From: an uncultured Succinatimonas sp. | Lineage (GTDB): Bacteria; Pseudomonadota; Gammaproteobacteria; Enterobacterales; Succinivibrionaceae | DNA: 36,791 nt | Reading direction: 5' to 3' | Assembly (NCBI GenBank): GCA_900552905.1 | Contig: USBR01000007.1 | Span: 1 to 36,791 of the forward strand | Notes under the pieces: generated by a model | Seen by the model: the letters and a program-made list of their open reading frames with translations, nothing else | What the model was told of the DNA's origin: nothing | The model's database searches: none | Shown: in pieces, positions 7,554 through 14,789 of the stretch | Layout: every line of letters begins with the position of its first letter | How positions within the stretch are numbered: the stretch's first letter is position 1 | Program-made: the position numbers and the translations under genes

Positions 7554-8738
7554 ATGGCAAAGGAAAAGTTTGTCCGTGACAGAGTTCACGTAAACGTCGG
7601 CACCATCGGTCACGTTGACCACGGTAAGACCACCCTGACCGCTGCTATCACCACTGTTCTCGCTAAGACTTTCGGCGGTGCAGCCTTAAAGTTCGACCAG
7701 ATCGATAACGCTCCGGAAGAGAAGGCTCGTGGTATTACCATTAACACCTCTCACGTAGAGTATGATACCGAGGCTCGTCACTATGCTCACGTTGACTGCC
7801 CGGGTCACGCTGACTATGTTAAGAACATGATTACCGGTGCCGCTCAGATGGACGGCGCTATCCTCGTAGTAGCTGCTACCGACGGTCCTATGCCGCAGAC
7901 CCGTGAGCACATCCTGTTAGCTCGTCAGGTTGGTGTTCCTTACATCATCGTCTTCTTAAACAAGTGCGATATGGTCGACGACGAGGAATTATTAGAGTTA
8001 GTTGAGATGGACGTTCGCGACCTCCTCAGCCAGTACCAGTTCCCGGGCGACGACACCCCGATCATCCGTGGTTCCGCTTTAGGTGCCTTAAACGGTGAAG
8101 AGAAGTGGGAAAAGGCTATCATTGAGTTAGCCCACACCTTAGACTCTTACATCCCTGATCCTAAGCGTGATATCGACGATCCGTTCTTACTCCCGATCGA
8201 AGACATCTTCTCCATCTCTGGTCGTGGTACCGTAGTAACCGGCCGTGTTGAGCGTGGTATCGTTCACGTAGGTGACGAAGTTGAAATCGTTGGTATTCGT
8301 CCGACCGTTAAGACCGTTGTAACTGGCGTTGAGATGTTCCGCAAGTTATTAGACGAGGGTCGTGCAGGTGATAACGTAGGTATCTTATTACGTGGTACTA
8401 AGCGTGAGGACGTCGAGCGTGGTCAGGTATTAGCCGCTCCTGGTTCTATTACTCCGCACACCAAGTTCACCGGTCAGGTATACGTATTAAGCAAGGATGA
8501 GGGTGGTCGTCACACTCCGTTCTTCAAGGGCTATCGTCCGCAGTTCTTCTTCCGTACTACCGATATTACCGGTACTATTGAGTTACAGGAAGGCGTCGAG
8601 ATGGTAATGCCTGGTGATAACACCGACATGACCGTAACCTTAATCCACCCGGTAGCTATGGCTAAGGGCGAGCGCTTCGCTATTCGTGAAGGCGGTCGTA
8701 CCGTTGGCGCTGGTGTTGTCGGCGAGATCTTAGAATAA
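7554..8738 (+). CDS. tufB: Elongation factor Tu, copy 1 (tufB position)
   Basis: 394 residues, the usual EF-Tu length. The GTPase delivers aminoacyl-tRNA to the ribosomal A site. GTPase motifs are GHVDHGKTT (G1), DCPGHADY (G3) and NKCD (G4), followed by the two beta-barrel domains ending in [10 protein letters not shown]. It is cotranscribed with the upstream tRNAs. The start ATG has AGGA 10-13 bases upstream across an A-rich spacer. The protein is identical to the second copy at 35524 and the DNA differs at only three third-codon positions (7562, 7598, 8714). Leu is encoded mostly by TTA. Two hairpins follow the stop. Confidence 0.99.
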   Translation: MAKEKFVRDRVHVNVGTIGHVDHGKTTLTAAITTVLAKTFGGAALKFDQIDNAPEEKARGITINTSHVEYDTEARHYAHVDCPGHADYVKNMITGAAQMDGAILVVAATDGPMPQTREHILLARQVGVPYIIVFLNKCDMVDDEELLELVEMDVRDLLSQYQFPGDDTPIIRGSALGALNGEEKWEKAIIELAHTLDSYIPDPKRDIDDPFLLPIEDIFSISGRGTVVTGRVERGIVHVGDEVEIVGIRPTVKTVVTGVEMFRKLLDEGRAGDNVGILLRGTKREDVERGQVLAAPGSITPHTKFTGQVYVLSKDEGGRHTPFFKGYRPQFFFRTTDITGTIELQEGVEMVMPGDNTDMTVTLIHPVAMAKGERFAIREGGRTVGAGVVGEILE

Positions 8739-8744
8739 TAAAGT

Positions 8745-8813
8745 GAAGAGTGCCTTTTGCACTCTTCTAATCCGCAGTATTGATCTATGGATCTAGTACT
8801 GCGGATTTCTTTG
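8745..8813 (+). terminator. Tandem hairpins ending the tRNA-tuf operon
   Basis: Hairpin 1: GAAGAGTGC (8745-8753) with GCACTCTTC (8759-8767), loop CTTTT, no T tail. Hairpin 2: AATCCGCAGTA (8769-8779) with TACTGCGGATT (8797-8807) and a following TTCTTT-rich tail. The second is the better terminator; because no promoter is obvious before secE, some read-through is likely. Confidence 0.7.
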
Positions 8814-8861
8814 ATCTTAAGGTAATAATTTTTTTGCTTAAGAATCCAAAGGGATCTAAAT

Positions 8862-9344
8862 ATGGCAGAACCCACTGTAAATAAAGTGGAAACAGCACAG
8901 CCTAAGAGCGCTCCTAAGAAAGAGCAGCCGAAGAAAAAGGGCGTAACTGTTGTCGCAAAGGAAGAAAAGACTGTTTCTCCTTTTGTTAATACCGTTTTAT
9001 GGATTGTATCCTTAGCCATTATCGCTGGTGCAATTTTCGGTAACTACTATTATTCCAATTATGTATTGATTGATGAGACTTCACTTGCACGCTTAGGCCG
9101 TGTTTTTGCTGTGATTGTCGCCATCGTCATTGGTCTTGGTGTCTTAGTCTTTACCACCAAGGGCCGTCAGTTATTAAGCTTTGCACGTCTCTCTTACACT
9201 GAGTTACGTAAGGTTGTATGGCCTACCCGTCAGGAAGCTTTACAGACTACCTTCATCGTTTTCATCGCTGTATGTGTGGTAAGTTTATTCCTGTACCTGT
9301 GCGATATTGCTTTCCTGCAACTCGTACGTGCCGTTACCCTCTAA
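8862..9344 (+). CDS. secE: Preprotein translocase subunit SecE
   Basis: 160 residues with three predicted membrane spans (about 42-62, 78-98 and 128-155), as in the three-span SecE of E. coli (127 residues); many bacteria keep only the last span. SecE clamps SecY in the inner-membrane SecYEG channel. The conserved cytoplasmic hinge ELRKVVWPTRQEA (about 114-126) precedes the last span and identifies the family. The first 40 residues are a Lys/Pro-rich extension longer than in E. coli. AAGGGA lies 8 bases upstream of the ATG. nusG follows after 21 bases, the near-universal secE-nusG pair. Confidence 0.96.
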   Translation: MAEPTVNKVETAQPKSAPKKEQPKKKGVTVVAKEEKTVSPFVNTVLWIVSLAIIAGAIFGNYYYSNYVLIDETSLARLGRVFAVIVAIVIGLGVLVFTTKGRQLLSFARLSYTELRKVVWPTRQEALQTTFIVFIAVCVVSLFLYLCDIAFLQLVRAVTL

Positions 9345-9365
9345 GTTCATATAGGTTTAAGCAAG

Positions 9366-10031
9366 ATGTCAGATAAAGAATTATTTGATGCTCCTGAGGC
9401 TGTAGAAGCTCCGGTTGCAGACAAAGCTCCGGTCGCCGATGAGACTGCTGTGGACAAGGAAGCATTACGTAAAAAGAAGCTTGAAGAATTCAACAAGGCT
9501 ATGCATTGGTATGTAATTCAGGCCTTTTCCGGTTTTGAGCAACGCGTGGCCCTGACCTTACGTGAGCGCATTAAGATCCACAATATGGAAGACGATTTCG
9601 GTGAGATCTTAGTTCCTAAGGAGAAGGTAAAGGAGATTAAAGACGGTAAGAAGCGCGAGAGTGAGCGTAAGTTCTTCCCGGGTTACGTCTTAGTCCACAT
9701 GCGTATGAATTCTGAAACCTGGCAGCTTGTTAAGCATACTGACCGCGTTTTAGGCTTTATTGGTGGTAGCTCTGATCATCCTCTTCCTATCAGCGAAGCT
9801 GAGGCTGCTAAGATTTTAAGCCGTCTTAAGGAGAGCGAGGAGTCACCTAGACCTAAGACTATGTTCGAGGTGGGTGAGCAGGTTCGTGCTATCGATGGTG
9901 CCTTTAAGGACTTCGTTGGTACTGTTGAGAAGGTTGATTACGAGAAGAATCGTCTTACCGTTTCTATCGCTATCTTCGGCCGTGCAACTCCGGTTGATCT
10001 CGAATTTAGTCAGGTTGAAAAGGATGTCTAA
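9366..10031 (+). CDS. nusG: Transcription termination/antitermination factor NusG
   Basis: 221 residues against 181 in E. coli. NusG binds RNA polymerase, suppresses pausing and links it to Rho or to ribosomal protein S10. The NGN domain runs from [16 protein letters not shown] (about residue 41) through [14 protein letters not shown]. The KOW domain is at the end ([17 protein letters not shown] onward, ending FSQVEKDV). About 40 extra N-terminal residues, rich in Ala, Glu and Asp, precede the NGN domain; an internal ATG at residue 41 is the position where shorter homologues begin, but the secE-proximal start has a plausible upstream A/G-rich site (TTTAAGCAAG). Its terminator is at 10061-10098, and an IS is inserted just after that. 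Confidence 0.96.
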   Translation: MSDKELFDAPEAVEAPVADKAPVADETAVDKEALRKKKLEEFNKAMHWYVIQAFSGFEQRVALTLRERIKIHNMEDDFGEILVPKEKVKEIKDGKKRESERKFFPGYVLVHMRMNSETWQLVKHTDRVLGFIGGSSDHPLPISEAEAAKILSRLKESEESPRPKTMFEVGEQVRAIDGAFKDFVGTVEKVDYEKNRLTVSIAIFGRATPVDLEFSQVEKDV

Positions 10032-10060
10032 GCTTTAATAGCGTCAAGACAGCATTTTAT

Positions 10061-10098
10061 GAAGAACTGACAGGAGTAAAGCTTCTGTCAGTTTTTTT
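10061..10098 (+). terminator. secE-nusG terminator
   Basis: AACTGACAG (10065-10073) pairs with CTGTCAGTT (10085-10093) across an 11-base loop and runs into seven T residues (10092-10098). It lies 30 bases after the nusG stop. The T tail falls in the short direct repeat that flanks the IS. Confidence 0.9.
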
Positions 10099-10101
10099 AT
10101 C
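10089..10101. repeat. Left flanking direct repeat of the IS (possible target duplication)
   Basis: CAGTTTTTTTATC here and CAGTTTTTTATC at 11992-12003 differ by one T in the run. They directly border the proposed IS ends. The sequence belongs to the nusG terminator tail, so the downstream copy would be the duplicated target. Confidence 0.5.
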
Positions 10102-10111
10102 CTAAATTCCG

Positions 10112-10146
10112 CAGCTCATAGATTACTAATCTTTGAGCTGTTTTTT
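10112..10146 (+). terminator. Forward terminator at the 3' end of the transposase gene
   Basis: CAGCTCA-T-AGATT (10112-10124) pairs with AATCT-T-TGAGCTG (10128-10140) apart from one T/T mismatch, around a three-base loop, followed by six T residues (10141-10146). It acts on forward transcription entering the IS. The transposase stop codon (10126-10128, reverse) lies in the loop and stem. Confidence 0.8.
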
Positions 10147-11862
10147 CGGAAGAGGAATTTTAAAAGTCTCAAAGAGATCTCTAGTTTTTTTAGGGATCTC
10201 TTTTACTATGTAAATACCCCCGTCAGCAGGTCTTGAAGCCTGTAATCTCTGCATCTGAAGCATAGCCTTTTCAAAAGAATCATCAGGTAAAACCTTTGCA
10301 TTAGGTTGATGATTAGATGCGGAAACAGACATCATCATTCTGATTGATTGAGCCAGCATATAAATAAAGAGTTTTCCTGTGTATGTAGTGCCAGTTGCAT
10401 ACAGTCTGTCGCTTTCATTGAGAACCTTAAACTGTCTGAAAGCAGATTCAGCGATGTTACGCTCTCTATAGATAATCAGACTCTGGAAAGGATCTTTGAT
10501 GGTATTAGTTCTAATTGCAAAGTAACCGTGATATTTACAGGCATTCTGAACCTGAGTAGCGTTTAGGCACCATTCTTGAGTTTTAGTGTTTAGGCAAAAG
10601 AAAGAAGAGTACTTTTCCCAATCATTCTTATCAACAGATTCGTTAGCATTTTTCTTATCTAAGATATCCTGTAAATCGCGCATCAGCGCAATAGTTTGAC
10701 GATCACCTAAAGTTACATCATGGTACAGATGTAAGAACTCCTCTTGCTCATCATTTACCCCATCAGAGGTTCTGGCATAAATACCCAGCTTAGCGTTCAT
10801 AAACATAGGATTGTTAAGGCTGGTTTTATAACGGTCAATAGTAGCTTTAATAGAGTCCTCTTTTAAAGTCATGCCAGTTAAGAACATCAGTTTGCAGTTA
10901 ATAAGCTTCTGTATATTCATAATAGAAGCATAGCCTCTATCTGTAGCAATTAGAGTATTAGCCAAATTAAGACCAAGGCTTTGCATGCGTAACAAGATGT
11001 CAGCAAAGAGAGTCATGTCATTAACCGAGCCTTCAGACTCATAGGCATAGCACAGATCTCCTGTAAAGTAATCAATACAGAAGGTAAGATTAACCTCTTT
11101 TAAGAAGTCGTCCTGTTTAGCGTGACCATAAGAGGCATTGTCAATAGTTTGAGAGCAGGTACTGATAGAAGTAGAATAAATGGCAATCATCATAGGAGAA
11201 AGCTTTAGATTGAGTTTCCTAGCTTCTTCCTCTCTCTTTAATTGGTCTTTAGTTACTCTTTCATGTCTTAATTTGAAGTACTGATCAATGTTCTCCTGAT
11301 TAACTTTAGCAAGTATGGTACTAATCTTTAGGCTAGATAGAGGAGCAGCTCCAGGAAGGTAATGCATAGGCAACCAGTCCTCATAGTTCTGCATAGCCAT
11401 ACTGTGAGAACATAGCTGATAAATAGCCAGTCTTAAAAGTTCAGTTCCATCTTCATCACCGAATACTGATTTAAGGTTAAACAGCATCCCTGAATTCTTA
11501 GCTACTTCCCATAAAGCATAGGTAAGACCAAAAGAAACACAGTCGCATCTCCATGACAAATCATTTTGAGCTTCCTGTTTAATCGCTTCAGTGTCTGCCT
11601 CTGTTCTAATTACTAAAGCATTGCTTTCATAGAAAACATGTTCACCTACATAATCAGGATTAGCTTCTAAAAAGCTTTTAGATAAAGAAACTTCACCAGT
11701 GTCGGAATTAAGTCTGCCTACATGAATACGCTTAGCGATACGAGACTGTTTCTTAACAGGATCCCATCTGTTGTAGTAGGAGATAATGTAGGTTCTGCCC
11801 TTGTTATCAGTGTAACTGGAAAAGTTCCATTTAATAGCTTCAGAAGTCATGATATAGTCCAT
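10126..11862 (-). CDS. IS1634/IS4-family transposase, probably inactive
   Basis: 578 residues. The C-terminal part carries the IS4-family YREK signature exactly: Tyr465-x2-Arg468-x3-Glu472-x6-Lys479 in YRERNIAESAFRQFK. The second catalytic Asp is Asp308 in ATDRGYAS. The first Asp would be expected in the strand before STSIST, where related proteins have an Asp (IxIDSTS-type); here it is Tyr229 in AIYSTSIST (codon TAT at 11176-11178, one base from GAT). If that alignment is right, the DDE triad is broken and the protein cannot cut DNA. Residues 10-60 (SSYTDNKGRTYIISYYNRWD onward) resemble the N-terminal domain of this group. The reading frame is otherwise intact, suggesting recent loss. No clear promoter is seen in front of the start. 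Confidence 0.88.
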   Translation of the reverse strand: MDYIMTSEAIKWNFSSYTDNKGRTYIISYYNRWDPVKKQSRIAKRIHVGRLNSDTGEVSLSKSFLEANPDYVGEHVFYESNALVIRTEADTEAIKQEAQNDLSWRCDCVSFGLTYALWEVAKNSGMLFNLKSVFGDEDGTELLRLAIYQLCSHSMAMQNYEDWLPMHYLPGAAPLSSLKISTILAKVNQENIDQYFKLRHERVTKDQLKREEEARKLNLKLSPMMIAIYSTSISTCSQTIDNASYGHAKQDDFLKEVNLTFCIDYFTGDLCYAYESEGSVNDMTLFADILLRMQSLGLNLANTLIATDRGYASIMNIQKLINCKLMFLTGMTLKEDSIKATIDRYKTSLNNPMFMNAKLGIYARTSDGVNDEQEEFLHLYHDVTLGDRQTIALMRDLQDILDKKNANESVDKNDWEKYSSFFCLNTKTQEWCLNATQVQNACKYHGYFAIRTNTIKDPFQSLIIYRERNIAESAFRQFKVLNESDRLYATGTTYTGKLFIYMLAQSIRMMMSVSASNHQPNAKVLPDDSFEKAMLQMQRLQASRPADGGIYIVKEIPKKTRDLFETFKIPLPKKQLKD

Positions 11863-12170
11863 ATAAATAAATTATATGGCTAAGGTAAACCTAAAATAAA
11901 TCTAAAAAAAATAAAATAGGAATAATTAAATTAGGAAGATTTATGCTGAATGTCAACAATGTTCTAAACTAGAGTGACGGGAGTTTAGCGGCAGTTTTTT
12001 ATCTCTTCTATATATAGCTAGGCACAAGCGCTAGGGAGTAGTGTCTGTTTTTTTTGAGAAAAACTTTATATAACAAAGTGATAAAACGGGGCAAGAGCCA
12101 CTGGCTCTCAGGTTTTCGCTTATGCTGTAGAAGAGAGTATGTGCCAGAACATTAATTATTAATTATTTAC
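11863..12170. other. IS right end and spacer before the rplK promoter
   Basis: The first 130 bases are the non-coding right end of the IS. The rest (12004-12170) looks like original spacer. It contains AGAGCC (12094-12099) pairing with GGCTCT (12103-12108) around a three-base loop, followed at distance by TTTTC; this could be a weak hairpin but not a convincing terminator. No gene is seen. Confidence 0.5.
11992..12003. repeat. Right flanking direct repeat of the IS
   Basis: CAGTTTTTTATC, the partner of 10089-10101, immediately follows the proposed right end of the IS. Confidence 0.5.
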
Positions 12171-12199
12171 TTGCAAAAAAAATCAAAATTATATATAAT
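12171..12199 (+). promoter_or_regulatory. Strong promoter of the rplK-rplA(-rplJL-rpoBC) operon
   Basis: TTGCAA (12171-12176), 17-base A/T-rich spacer, perfect TATAAT (12194-12199). Expected start near 12206, about 104 bases before rplK. It lies about 180 bases beyond the IS, so the insertion leaves it intact. Confidence 0.9.
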
Positions 12200-12205
12200 T
12201 CCGTA

Positions 12206-12309
12206 GTTATTTTGTGTTCATTGACACAACCCTTAACGATCAGGGGATTTGATCGAGGGAAGCACTCAAAGTGGTGCGCTACTACCCATAATACAGAGGA
12301 AAACCTCAA
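12206..12309 (+). promoter_or_regulatory. rplK leader RNA, candidate L1 autoregulation site
   Basis: The leader contains TTGTGT/ACACAA (about 12212-12229) as a hairpin and, closer to the gene, GCAC/GTGC within a GGGA...CCC frame (about 12257-12290). In E. coli L1 binds the rplK leader and represses both genes. I infer the same here from position and folding potential only. Confidence 0.4.
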
Positions 12310-12738
12310 ATGGCAAAGAAAGTTACTGCCTATATTAAATTACAGGTTGGCGCTGGTAACGCTAATCCTGCTCCTCCAGTTGGTCCGGCTCTCGGCCAGC
12401 ACGGTGTTAACATTATGGAATTCTGCAAGGCCTTCAATGCAAAGACTGCAAAGATGGAAAAGGGCTTGCCGGTTCCGGTTATCATTACCGTTTATTCTGA
12501 TAAGTCTTTCACCTTCGTTTCTAAGTCTACCCCTGCTTCTTTCTTAATTAAGAAGGCTGCTGGCTTAAAGACTGCTTCTCACAAGCCGGGTACTGAAATC
12601 GCAGGTAAGATCACCATGGCTCAGTGCCTCGAGATCGCCAAAGAGAAAGACCAGGATATGACTGGTGCTGACGTTGAGGCTTCTGCCCGTTCAATCGCTG
12701 GTACTGCTCGTTCCATGGGCATTCAGGTGGAGGAATAA
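12310..12738 (+). CDS. rplK: 50S ribosomal protein L11
   Basis: 142 residues, the standard length. L11 binds the 23S rRNA GTPase-associated region together with L10. The N-terminal domain begins [37 protein letters not shown], the proline-rich region where thiostrepton binds (Pro23/Pro26 context preserved); the C-terminal RNA-binding domain follows. The start ATG has AGAGGAAAA upstream. rplA begins 2 bases after the stop. Confidence 0.99.
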   Translation: MAKKVTAYIKLQVGAGNANPAPPVGPALGQHGVNIMEFCKAFNAKTAKMEKGLPVPVIITVYSDKSFTFVSKSTPASFLIKKAAGLKTASHKPGTEIAGKITMAQCLEIAKEKDQDMTGADVEASARSIAGTARSMGIQVEE

Positions 12739-12740
12739 TA

Positions 12741-13457
12741 ATGGCCAAGATTTCTAAACGCCTGAAAGAGATTCGTGCTGCTGTTGATAAGACCAAGGTC
12801 TATTCCGCAGTTGAAGGCTTCAATCTGTTAAAGCAGACTGCTAAGGCTAAGTTCAACGAGAGCGTTGATGTTGCTATTCAGTTAGGCATCGATGCTACCA
12901 AGTCTGATCAGAACGTTCGTGGTGCTACCGTATTACCTAATGGTACCGGTAAGACTGTTCGCGTTTTAGTATTCACCCAGGGTGCATTAGCCGAGCAGGC
13001 TAAGGCTGCTGGTGCTGATCACGTTGGTATGGACGAGTTAGCCGCTGAGATCAAGAAGGGCTTCATGGACTTCGACGTTGTTATCGCTTCTCCGGATGCA
13101 ATGCGCGTTGTTGGCCAGTTAGGTCAGATCTTAGGTCCGCGTGGTTTAATGCCGAACCCTAAGGTTGGCACTGTTACCCGTGACGTCGCCACTGCAGTTA
13201 AGAATGCTAAAGCAGGTCAGGTCCGCTACCGTAACGACAAGGCTGGTAACATCCAGACCTCTATCGGTAAGGCTACCTTCACCGCTGAGCAGCTCACTGA
13301 GAACCTCAACGCCTTAGTTGCCGCCATCATCAAGCAAAAGCCGGCTGCTGCTAAGGGTGCCTACATCAAGAAGATCTGTGTCTCCACCACCATGGGTGTT
13401 GGCTTAGCAGTTGACAAGAACTCCTTGAAGGCTGAGCAGGCTGTTGCTGCTGAATAA
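12741..13457 (+). CDS. rplA: 50S ribosomal protein L1
   Basis: 238 residues (E. coli 234). L1 forms the mobile stalk at the ribosomal E site and represses its own operon in E. coli. Recognisable blocks are [30 protein letters not shown] and [16 protein letters not shown], with a C-terminal TMGVGLAVD segment. The ribosome binding site GGAGG overlaps the end of rplK, so the pair is translationally coupled. Confidence 0.99.
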   Translation: MAKISKRLKEIRAAVDKTKVYSAVEGFNLLKQTAKAKFNESVDVAIQLGIDATKSDQNVRGATVLPNGTGKTVRVLVFTQGALAEQAKAAGADHVGMDELAAEIKKGFMDFDVVIASPDAMRVVGQLGQILGPRGLMPNPKVGTVTRDVATAVKNAKAGQVRYRNDKAGNIQTSIGKATFTAEQLTENLNALVAAIIKQKPAAAKGAYIKKICVSTTMGVGLAVDKNSLKAEQAVAAE

Positions 13458-13489
13458 TTAAGCAGCTAAGTGCGCGGATACTAGCACTT

Positions 13490-13665
13490 TAAAAGATTTT
13501 GGAAGGGAGCATTATCCCACCAAAGACCGCAGGGGGAAGTATCCTTAATCATCCTGCGTAGGCGGAGATTAGCTCCAGGAATATATTTCCTTGGAACTGA
13601 TTTATCCGGTAGTCCCCGTGATGGGGTTTAGTCCGATAATAGTGGACATTCCAGGAGTCACTGCT
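13490..13665 (+). promoter_or_regulatory. L10 leader (autoregulatory element before rplJ)
   Basis: The 212-base rplA-rplJ spacer has no reading frame but carries segments typical of the L10 leader: ACCGCAGGGGG, GTAGGCGGAG, the hairpin CCAGGAA/TTTCCTTGG around 13574-13595, and CCCC-GTGAT-GGGG at about 13614-13626. In E. coli L10 with L7/L12 binds this element and blocks rplJL translation. The call rests on remembered similarity and position. Confidence 0.75.
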
Positions 13666-13669
13666 AAAA

Positions 13670-14194
13670 ATGGCAATGAAAATCGAAGACAAAAAGGCAA
13701 TTGTTGCCGAAGTCGCCGAAGTCGCCAAGAAAGCTGTGTCAGCTGTCACCGCAGATTCTTGTGGTATTCCTGTAGCAAAGCTGACTGCGTTACGTAAAGA
13801 GGCTCGTGCTAACAACGTTTACTTACACGTTGTTCGTAACACCCTCTTAACTCGTGCGTTAGAAGGTTCTGAGTTCGAGTGCATCAAAGATAGTTGCAAG
13901 GGCCCGACCATTGTCGCCCTCTCTCTTGAGCACCCGGGTGCTGCAGCACGTATCTTCAAGGAATTTGCTAAGTCTTGCGATACCTTCAAGGTTAAAGCAT
14001 TAGCTTTCGAAGGCAAAGCATACGATGGCAAAGACATTGATATTCTTGCTACCTTACCTACTTACGATGAAGCTATCGCTAAACTTCTTGCAACTCTCAA
14101 AGAAGCTGCTGCTGGCAAACTCGTACGTACTCTCGCCGCATTGGGCGATAAACTTGCTGAAGGCGGCGAAGCTGCCCCGGCTGCTGAGGCTTAA
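13670..14194 (+). CDS. rplJ: 50S ribosomal protein L10
   Basis: 174 residues (E. coli 165). L10 anchors the L7/L12 dimers on 23S rRNA and regulates its operon. It aligns with E. coli throughout: [48 protein letters not shown], and [21 protein letters not shown] near the end, where L7/L12 binds. AGGAG lies 14 bases upstream of the ATG. The C-terminal tail [10 protein letters not shown] is a short Ala-rich addition. Confidence 0.98.
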   Translation: MAMKIEDKKAIVAEVAEVAKKAVSAVTADSCGIPVAKLTALRKEARANNVYLHVVRNTLLTRALEGSEFECIKDSCKGPTIVALSLEHPGAAARIFKEFAKSCDTFKVKALAFEGKAYDGKDIDILATLPTYDEAIAKLLATLKEAAAGKLVRTLAALGDKLAEGGEAAPAAEA

Positions 14195-14250
14195 TAGCCT
14201 GCGATTTTTTTTAGGCTTTGCCTATTTGTTTAATAAAGGAATATATAAAA

Positions 14251-14616
14251 ATGGCTTTATCTAAGGATGAGATCATTGAGGCAATTGCTGCCTTATCTGT
14301 AACTGAAGTTGTTGAGCTCGTTAAGGCTATGGAAGAGAAGTTCGGTGTTTCTGCCGCTGCTGCTGTTGCTGCTCCTGCCGCTGCCGCTGCTGCTGTTGAA
14401 GAGAAGACCGAGTTCGACGTTGTCTTAAAGGCTGTTGGTGCTAACAAGATCGCCGTTATTAAGGCTGTCCGTACCGCTACTGGCTTAGGCTTAAAGGAAG
14501 CTAAGGACTTAGTTGAGTCTGCTCCTGCTAAGATCAAGGAAGCTATGCCTAAGGAAGAGGCTGAGGCTTTAGTCAAGAGCTTAAAGGACGCTGGTGCTGA
14601 CGCCGCTGCTGAATAA
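14251..14616 (+). CDS. rplL: 50S ribosomal protein L7/L12
   Basis: 121 residues from the ATG at 14251 (MALSKDEII), the standard length; an upstream in-frame ATG at 14218 would add eleven unlikely residues. AAAGGA lies 10 bases upstream. N-terminal dimerisation domain, Ala-rich hinge (about 37-53), and the C-terminal factor-binding domain with [25 protein letters not shown]. It recruits and stimulates EF-Tu and EF-G. Expected downstream regulation is by the hairpins before rpoB. Confidence 0.98.
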   Translation: MALSKDEIIEAIAALSVTEVVELVKAMEEKFGVSAAAAVAAPAAAAAAVEEKTEFDVVLKAVGANKIAVIKAVRTATGLGLKEAKDLVESAPAKIKEAMPKEEAEALVKSLKDAGADAAAE

Positions 14617-14638
14617 TTCAGTCAATGCTCTTACATAA

Positions 14639-14717
14639 ATTGGTTCGCACCGAGCCAATGACGGTCTAACCGTCACTTCAAATCAAACCCGCTCCTCCAT
14701 TTATGAGGGGGCGGGTT
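14639..14717 (+). promoter_or_regulatory. Three consecutive hairpins between rplL and rpoB
   Basis: Hairpin A: ATTGGTTCG (14639-14647) with CGAGCCAAT (14651-14659). Hairpin B: GACGGT (14660-14665) with ACCGTC (14669-14674). Hairpin C: AACCCGCTCCTC (14686-14697) with GAGGGGGCGGGTT (14705-14717), imperfect. None has a T tail. The E. coli rplL-rpoB spacer holds a partial attenuator and an RNase III site, and these hairpins occupy the same place. Confidence 0.6.
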
Positions 14718-14789
14718 CGGTGCCTGATAAGACACAAGATGCCAAGGCATCCCATACCGGAAACAGATCAATCAGAGGATCCCCTATCC

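Larger units (their letters stand above)
10102..11991 (-). mobile_element. Insertion sequence of the IS1634/IS4 type
   Basis: About 1.89 kb with one transposase on the reverse strand. Suggested ends are CTAAATTCC (10102-10110) and, read inward from the right, CTAAACTCC (complement of 11980-11988), imperfect and offset by 3 bases. The element lies between the nusG terminator and the rplK promoter, so it separates two operons without breaking a gene. IS1634-type elements are reported to make unusually long, variable target duplications, which would fit the 12/13-base flanking repeats. Exact ends are uncertain. Confidence 0.65.

Noticed and set aside
8814-8861. Dedicated secE promoter in the tuf-secE gap
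   Set aside because: TTGATC near 8812 has no suitable -10 at 16-18 bases; I could not support a promoter here although one exists in E. coli.
8531-9019. 162-codon reverse frame across the end of tuf and the start of secE
   Set aside because: Most of it is antisense to tuf and secE; the same antisense frames recur in the second tuf copy simply because the DNA is the same.
11932-11940. TTAGGAAGA near 11932 as the right IS end, pairing with TCCTAAATT at 10100
   Set aside because: Only TCCTAA plus scattered bases match, and the site lacks a flanking direct repeat, unlike the alternative at 11980-11991.
14703-14789. Upstream extension of rpoB by 29 codons
   Set aside because: It runs through the third rplL-rpoB hairpin and is not conserved, whereas the ATG at 14790 matches the E. 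coli start and has a ribosome binding site.
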